The notes beneath the pieces are model-generated. The model was not told the origin of the DNA. It was given only the letters and a program-made list of their open reading frames with translations, and made no database searches. Below are positions 15,193-19,160 of a stretch of DNA of 19,160 nt, piece after piece (the first letter of the stretch is position 1; each line of letters starts with the position of its first letter). Where the stretch lies: contig JAUXBS010000006.1 of the NCBI GenBank assembly GCA_030619245.1, positions 1 to 19,160 on the forward strand, in the 5' to 3' direction. A program made the position numbers and the translations under genes. Source of the DNA: Clostridia bacterium. GTDB taxonomy: Bacteria; UBA6262; WVXT01; JAUXBS01.

Positions 15193-17183
15193 ATAAAAGA
15201 ACAGAAAATATATTATTAATAGTTTTAATTATTTTTATACCAATCCAGGCATTGACAAGTATAATATGGAAATCCGCAACCACGGATGAACCCGAGCATA
15301 TCGCTGCAGGCTACTACTACTGGGTGACAGGAGACTTCTGGATGGGGAAGGAAAACCCGCCGCTGGTGAAATTAATTTCAGCTGTGCCTCTCTTATTTTT
15401 TAAATCAGAACATCCGGGGGAGAATAGAACTGTTCAGCAGGGTGGATATCTTGAATATGTTGATAACTTCATACATCATAACTATTTAAGCGCAAAAAAA
15501 ATAATATTCATATCAAGAATCCCCGCAGTGTTATTAACCATGATTATGGCGTATTTTGTGTTTATATGGTCCCGGCGGCTATATGGTATAAAGGCAGGTT
15601 TTCTGGCATTATTCCTTACGGTGTTTTCTCCAAATATACTTGCGCATTCAAGGCTGGCGGCAACAGACATGGGAACTGCTGTGTTTATGTTTATTGCAGT
15701 TTATTGTTTTTGGAGGTGGCTGACATCATTTAAAAAGAAACACATGGTAGCTGCGGGAATTACCCTGGGCTTGGCTTTAGCTGCCAAATTTACCAGCGTA
15801 ATTCTGTTGCCTTCCTTCCTGATTATTATTGCAGCGTATTTTATATTTCAAAAGCCCGATGCATTTAAAAACAAAACAGGCCGTTTTATATTACAGGTTA
15901 TCGTAATATTAACCTTAGCAGTGTTGACTTTGGTTTTGTGTTATGGTGTGTTCTCCGCTGATAATTACTTCACCGGATTTAGAAAGGTGTCGGAGATAAT
16001 AAGCAGGGGCCATTCTTCCTATCTTTTAGGTAATTACTCCGAAACAGGGTGGAGGCATTATTTTTTAATAGCTTTTCTTGTAAAAACTTCTGTGCCTGTT
16101 ATTGTTTTACTTTTAATATGCATAATCACATATATACGGAAGAATAACAAAAAACAGGCTGTTAATATAAATAATTTATGTTTAATTATTCCAGCGCTGC
16201 TAATATTTTTTGTTTCGTCGTTCAGTCCCAAGCAGATAGGGCTTAGATATGTATTGTTAATATATCCATTTCTATTCGTTTTTCTTGGTAAATCCGCATG
16301 TGTTAAAAATAAATATAAAGCAGTTATAATATCAGTTCTTTGTGGATGGTATGTGTTTTCATCAGTAAGAGTATTTCCGCATTATTTATCGTATTTTAAT
16401 GAGCTTGCCGGAGGGCCTGATAATGGATATAAGTACTTACTGGATTCCAATATTGACTGGGGACAGGATCTTAACGGATTGAAAAAATACCTGGATGAAA
16501 AAGAAGCAGATAATCTTATTCTATCCTATTGCGGGACAGGCAACCCATTGAATTGGGGTATTAAATATCAGGATTTGATGTCTCCACTGGGATTAACACA
16601 GCCAACACAGCATATAAATCAAATAATGGCCAATGGGGGAAAAGAATATTTAGCTGTTAGTTTGAATAATATGCACAGCCTTCTTTATAATGATAAAACT
16701 GTTTTCAATTGGTTGAAATCATATTCACCGGTTAAAATAATAGGCCATACAATATATGTATATGATATAACAAATGATTATAACTCGTATTATAACATAG
16801 GAATACTATATTATAAAGTACTTAACCATATTAAGAAAGCATTTGTTGAAGAAAATACTCACGTTGATGCTTTGTCAGCAAATATCTTGAACAAGTTAAT
16901 CGCGGCTTTTGATAAAACAAAAAAAATAAACCCTGAATTCATAGATGTTTATAATTACCTCGGTGTTATTTATGCGGAAAACGGAATGAATAATGAGTCT
17001 ATCAGGGAATTTGAGAAGATCATTGAAATTGCTCCTGAAAATAAAATAGTATATAAAAATCTTGGGTTAGTTTATAAAAAAATGGGGAATAAGAAAAAAG
17101 CTGTGGATTATTGGAAAAAATACATTCAGAAATACCCTGAGGCTCCTGATGTGAAAATTATTAAGCAGGAGATAGAGTATTAA
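15189..17183 (+). CDS. GT39/PMT-like membrane glycosyltransferase with C-terminal TPRs
   Basis: The 664-residue protein is a close paralogue of the gene at 8042. It has ATTDEPEHIAAGYYYWVTGD (acidic pair in the first loop), ENPPLVKLISAVPLLFF, SPNILAHSRLAATDMGTAVF, IGLRYVLLIYPFLFVFLGK and LDSNIDWGQDLNGLKKYL, and the GT part ends IIGHTIYVYDI. Unlike that paralogue it continues with a TPR region: a partial unit near 530-545 and two clear units (about 584-655; DVYNYLGVIYAENGMNNESI and VYKNLGLVYKKMGNKKKAV). About ten to eleven membrane helices are present. It is predicted to transfer a sugar to periplasmic or exported proteins. It is translationally coupled to the preceding gene through ATGA. Base composition is AT-rich, like its partner. 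Confidence 0.86.
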   Translation: MNKRTENILLIVLIIFIPIQALTSIIWKSATTDEPEHIAAGYYYWVTGDFWMGKENPPLVKLISAVPLLFFKSEHPGENRTVQQGGYLEYVDNFIHHNYLSAKKIIFISRIPAVLLTMIMAYFVFIWSRRLYGIKAGFLALFLTVFSPNILAHSRLAATDMGTAVFMFIAVYCFWRWLTSFKKKHMVAAGITLGLALAAKFTSVILLPSFLIIIAAYFIFQKPDAFKNKTGRFILQVIVILTLAVLTLVLCYGVFSADNYFTGFRKVSEIISRGHSSYLLGNYSETGWRHYFLIAFLVKTSVPVIVLLLICIITYIRKNNKKQAVNINNLCLIIPALLIFFVSSFSPKQIGLRYVLLIYPFLFVFLGKSACVKNKYKAVIISVLCGWYVFSSVRVFPHYLSYFNELAGGPDNGYKYLLDSNIDWGQDLNGLKKYLDEKEADNLILSYCGTGNPLNWGIKYQDLMSPLGLTQPTQHINQIMANGGKEYLAVSLNNMHSLLYNDKTVFNWLKSYSPVKIIGHTIYVYDITNDYNSYYNIGILYYKVLNHIKKAFVEENTHVDALSANILNKLIAAFDKTKKINPEFIDVYNYLGVIYAENGMNNESIREFEKIIEIAPENKIVYKNLGLVYKKMGNKKKAVDYWKKYIQKYPEAPDVKIIKQEIEY

Positions 17184-17293
17184 TTTCCGGTTAAAAATCA
17201 AAGGTCCAATTTAGAGAATGTATATCTATATGGAAAGTAATCTGCATTTCTATTCATTATTTCCAATTCCTGCCCACCTGACCCCCCTTTATC

Positions 17294-17322
17294 TTGACAT
17301 CCTGAACCATTTAATATAATAT
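17294..17322 (+). promoter_or_regulatory. Promoter for the MORN/response regulator/DUF2723 operon, leaderless-type
   Basis: A consensus TTGACA (17294-17299) is followed by TATAAT (17315-17320; 15-nt spacer) or the overlapping TAATAT (17317-17322; 17-nt spacer). The start of transcription would be about 17328-17330, only a few bases before the ATG at 17333, which lacks an SD. The rest of the intergenic region 17184-17293 shows only an imperfect GGAAA/TTTCC inverted repeat and nothing else I can support. Confidence 0.6.
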
Positions 17323-17332
17323 ATTATAATAA

Positions 17333-17950
17333 ATGATTAAAATAATAGAATTAACCGTATTATCACTGTTGTTATCAGAAACTGCTCTTGCTGCCGTTAT
17401 AATCAAAAGAACGGAATCAAATTATCCGGACGGCAATCCCCGGGAAGTTGTCTATTTTCTAAAGGATGAGGAAGTGGCAAGGGAAAGTTTTGATGAGGAG
17501 GGTAATATTTCCAGGCTGGGTGTAATGCCGGATGGAGTTGTGGAAGAGTATTACGATAGTAAAACCATAAAGGTAAAGAGCAGGTTCAAGAATGGCAGGA
17601 GGAACGGCAGGACCAGGGAATATTATGAAAATGGCAAGCCAAAAGCCTTGATAAATTATGTGGATGGGATAAAAAATGGTAAGACCAGGGAATATAATGA
17701 AAACGGGAAGCTTGAGAAGAAGATAAATTACGAGAATGGCGTGAAGTCAGGGCTTACCAGGGAGTATGATGCGAACGGTAAAATTGAACATGGATGGAAT
17801 TACCGGGATGGAGTGCTTGAAGGTGTGAGTTACAGGTATTTTTCCAACGGCATGGTGCGCTGGGAGGAAGGCTACAGGGTTGGGAAGAAACAATACAGGA
17901 AGAAGTTCAGCAAGAAAGGCAGGATGATATCAAAAAAGGAATATGAATGA
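17333..17950 (+). CDS. Secreted MORN-variant repeat protein (YwqK-like)
   Basis: The 205-residue protein has a signal peptide: a hydrophobic core at residues 7-15 and an Ala-Leu-Ala site at 18-20, so cleavage is expected after residue 20. An N-terminal region (22-90) carries looser repeats of the same type (YPDGNPREVVYF, FDEEGNIS). It is followed by three regular 24-residue units beginning TREYYENGKP, TREYNENGKL and TREYDANGKI (residues 94-165), then a fourth diverged unit (YRYFSNGMVRWEEGYR). This YxxNGK...Y.nG pattern is the MORN_2/YwqK repeat. Such repeats form beta-hairpin stacks with binding roles; no enzyme activity is evident. The protein is probably periplasmic or surface-exposed. The start fits the promoter and signal peptide although no SD exists. 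The response-regulator gene follows after 15 bp. Confidence 0.8.
   Translation: MIKIIELTVLSLLLSETALAAVIIKRTESNYPDGNPREVVYFLKDEEVARESFDEEGNISRLGVMPDGVVEEYYDSKTIKVKSRFKNGRRNGRTREYYENGKPKALINYVDGIKNGKTREYNENGKLEKKINYENGVKSGLTREYDANGKIEHGWNYRDGVLEGVSYRYFSNGMVRWEEGYRVGKKQYRKKFSKKGRMISKKEYE
17612..17827 (+). repeat. Three tandem 72-bp coding repeats
   Basis: Units at 17612-17683, 17684-17755 and 17756-17827 each begin ACCAGGGA(A/G)TAT and encode the 24-residue MORN-type repeats. The first two are the most alike at their 5' halves (ACCAGGGAATAT then ATGAAAA). The nucleotide similarity suggests relatively recent unit duplication. Confidence 0.75.
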
Positions 17951-17951
17951 T

Positions 17952-17968
17952 GGAGGTGAGTTAAAATC
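17952..17968 (+). promoter_or_regulatory. Perfect SD plus AUC initiation site
   Basis: GGAGGTGA (17952-17959) is fully complementary to the 16S 3' end. It lies 9 nt (measured from GGAGG) before ATC at 17966-17968. TGA at 17957-17959 is in frame just upstream, so no earlier start exists. CTG at 17981 and TTG at 17999 would remove the first strand or the acidic pocket of the receiver domain. Confidence 0.55.
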
Positions 17969-18340
17969 AAGGAAAGAATACTGATAGTTGATGATGAATT
18001 GTTTATAGTTGAGGGGTTGAAGGCATACTTTGAAATGGACGGTTATGAGGTGATAACAGCTTCAAACGGCAAGGATGCAATAGAACTGGCGAAAACCCGG
18101 AAGCCGGACCTGATAATGCTTGATATTATGATGCCGGACCTTAACGGCTGGCAGGCGTTGCAGGTGCTCAAGCAGGAAGAGAGTACCAGGGATATACCGG
18201 TTATTATGGCTTCCGTCATGGAGAAGGATGAAGATATAAAGATGAGTCTTTCACTGGGGGCGGTAGATTATATTGTAAAGTCCCAGGATGCGGATAAAAT
18301 TGTTGATAAGATTAAGACAATCCTAAATGAAAAAAAATAA
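17966..18340 (+). CDS. Single-domain response regulator (CheY-like receiver), probable AUC start
   Basis: From ATC 17966 the product is 124 residues, exactly one receiver domain. Visible features are RILIVDDE with the acidic pair Asp9-Asp10, the phospho-acceptor Asp53 in LIMLDIMMPDLNGW, the switch Ser83 in PVIMASV, and Lys105 in GAVDYIVKS, where the usual Lys-Pro has become Lys-Ser. There is no output domain, so it would act by protein contact or within a phosphorelay. No histidine kinase is nearby. Starting at the conventional TTG (17999) would delete the first beta strand and both acidic residues, so the AUC start is preferred. The gene lies 15 bp after the MORN gene and overlaps the DUF2723 gene by 14 bp, suggesting one operon. 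Confidence 0.85.
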   Translation: MKERILIVDDELFIVEGLKAYFEMDGYEVITASNGKDAIELAKTRKPDLIMLDIMMPDLNGWQALQVLKQEESTRDIPVIMASVMEKDEDIKMSLSLGAVDYIVKSQDADKIVDKIKTILNEKK

Positions 18341-19160
18341 TTATCTGGTTGGGCTGGTTGTTTTCCTGGCAGCTTTTGGTTTATATGTTAAGACACTTTG
18401 TCCGTCGATATATACGCAGGACAGCGGGGAGTTTATTACCACTGCCTGTACCCTGGGCGTGTCTCATCCATCAGGTTACCCGCTTTATAATGTCCTGGGG
18501 AAGTGTTTTTCCCTGCTCCCTTTCAGTAACCCCGCTTTCAGGGTGAACCTGATGTCCGCATTCTTTGGCGCGTTGACCGCGGCCCTGGTTTACTTCATAA
18601 TCCTCAAACTGTGTTCTGCTGTTATCCCGGCAGTTATCGGCGCGCTGTTCTTGTTGGTTTCAAGGACGTTGTGGTTCCTGTCAACGGTTGCAGAGGTATA
18701 TTCGCTGAACGCCTTTTTTACAGCGCTTATAATCCTGGTGCTCCTTCACTGGAACGGCAGGGCCGTGTACCTGTACCTGTTAGCCTTTCTTTTTGGCCTG
18801 AGTTTAACCAACCATCAAACGATGGTTATATGCGGGATTGCCTCCGGGTACTTCGTTCTGTCAGCCAGGAAGGATAATCCGGTATCCGGGCGGGATATTA
18901 AAGCCATGTTCCTGTTATTCCTGCTGGGCTTTTCACTGTATTTATACCTGCTGATACGCGCGGTAAAAGGGCCGGTTCTGTGCTGGGGCGCGCCCGATTC
19001 GCTAAACAGGTTTATAAGGGTTATTATGAGGTCGGATTACGGCATGATGGAAATGGGCGCTTTCAAGGATACCGCCCGCACTTTTGATTTGATGATGAAG
19101 CAGTTATATGGATACTTTACTTCTCTTGCCGGCCAGTTCAATATTGCCGGTTTCCTTACA
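18327..19160 (+). CDS. DUF2723 (TMEM260-like) membrane glycosyltransferase, 3' end outside window
   Basis: ATG at 18327 opens a frame of 278 codons that reaches the right edge. It shows the canonical DUF2723 start: a helix (residues 5-22), then IYTQDSGEFITTACTLGVSH, PSGYPLYNVLGKCFSLLPF and FRVNLMSAFFGALTAAL. TLWFLSTVAEVYSLNAFFTA and LFGLSLTNHQTMVICGIASG follow, with several helices. QDSGEF is the acidic motif in the first external loop. The eukaryotic relative TMEM260 transfers mannose to protein; the bacterial substrate is unknown. The start overlaps the end of the response regulator by 14 bp, so translation is probably coupled. It is a more typical family member than the left-edge gene, which has DSARF in place of DSGEF. 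Confidence 0.87.
   Translation, partial: MKKNNYLVGLVVFLAAFGLYVKTLCPSIYTQDSGEFITTACTLGVSHPSGYPLYNVLGKCFSLLPFSNPAFRVNLMSAFFGALTAALVYFIILKLCSAVIPAVIGALFLLVSRTLWFLSTVAEVYSLNAFFTALIILVLLHWNGRAVYLYLLAFLFGLSLTNHQTMVICGIASGYFVLSARKDNPVSGRDIKAMFLLFLLGFSLYLYLLIRAVKGPVLCWGAPDSLNRFIRVIMRSDYGMMEMGAFKDTARTFDLMMKQLYGYFTSLAGQFNIAGFLT

Noticed and set aside
17612..17827. Possible CRISPR-like or satellite array
   Set aside because: The repeats are contiguous without spacers and encode an in-frame 24-residue protein motif.
18349..18877. Two short plus-strand frames (18349-18546 and 18611-18877)
   Set aside because: Both are out-of-frame shadows of the DUF2723 gene that is open from 18327 to the edge.

Overview
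The window looks like chromosome from an uncultured Gram-negative bacterium. Bacterial σ70-type promoters and Shine-Dalgarno (SD) sites, NadB, UvrA and an ExbB/ExbD pair support this. The mixture of GT-C glycosyltransferases, TPR fusions and lysine-rich proteins recalls candidate phyla such as Omnitrophota or Elusimicrobiota. That placement is an impression, not a demonstrated assignment. There are no rRNA, tRNA, CRISPR or phage genes.

Layout. (1) 1-1679, minus strand: a DUF2723 (TMEM260-like) membrane protein running off the left edge, divergent from (2) nadB-uvrA (1785-6183). uvrA is full length except for an in-frame TAA at codon 660. (3) 6260-9673, plus strand: a flavin-reductase-like protein, exbB, exbD, a 33-residue lysine-rich protein missed by length cut-offs, and a GT39-type glycosyltransferase. 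(4) 9673-9937: a 265-bp non-coding, MITE-like inverted-repeat element between convergent genes. (5) 9937-10350, minus strand: a YdjM-like membrane protein that appears to start at an AUU codon. It shares a tight divergent promoter region with (6) a TMTC-like O-mannosyltransferase with C-terminal TPRs (10434-12413). (7) 12414-12916: a scarred intergenic region with hairpins and a TPR-gene remnant. (8) 12979-17183: two overlapping, AT-rich genes for GT-C glycosyltransferases with C-terminal TPRs. (9) 17333-19160: a probable operon of a secreted MORN-type repeat protein, a single-domain response regulator apparently starting at AUC, and a second DUF2723 protein running off the right edge.

How the parts may work together. 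Six intact or edge-truncated genes are polytopic GT-C-type enzymes. They resemble three different families that perform protein O-mannosylation in eukaryotes: PMT/POMT (GT39), TMTC and TMEM260 (DUF2723). Three of them carry C-terminal TPR arrays that could recruit acceptor proteins or partners. The best system-level hypothesis is an envelope or secreted-protein O-glycosylation locus, with housekeeping genes (nadB, uvrA) and an ExbB/ExbD motor alongside. The sequence does not show substrates or sugar specificity.

Expression signals. Several promoters can be read. Three of them place the predicted transcription start within a few bases of an ATG that lacks an SD, which suggests leaderless mRNAs. 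Other genes carry strong SDs, in two cases in front of non-canonical AUU or AUC codons.
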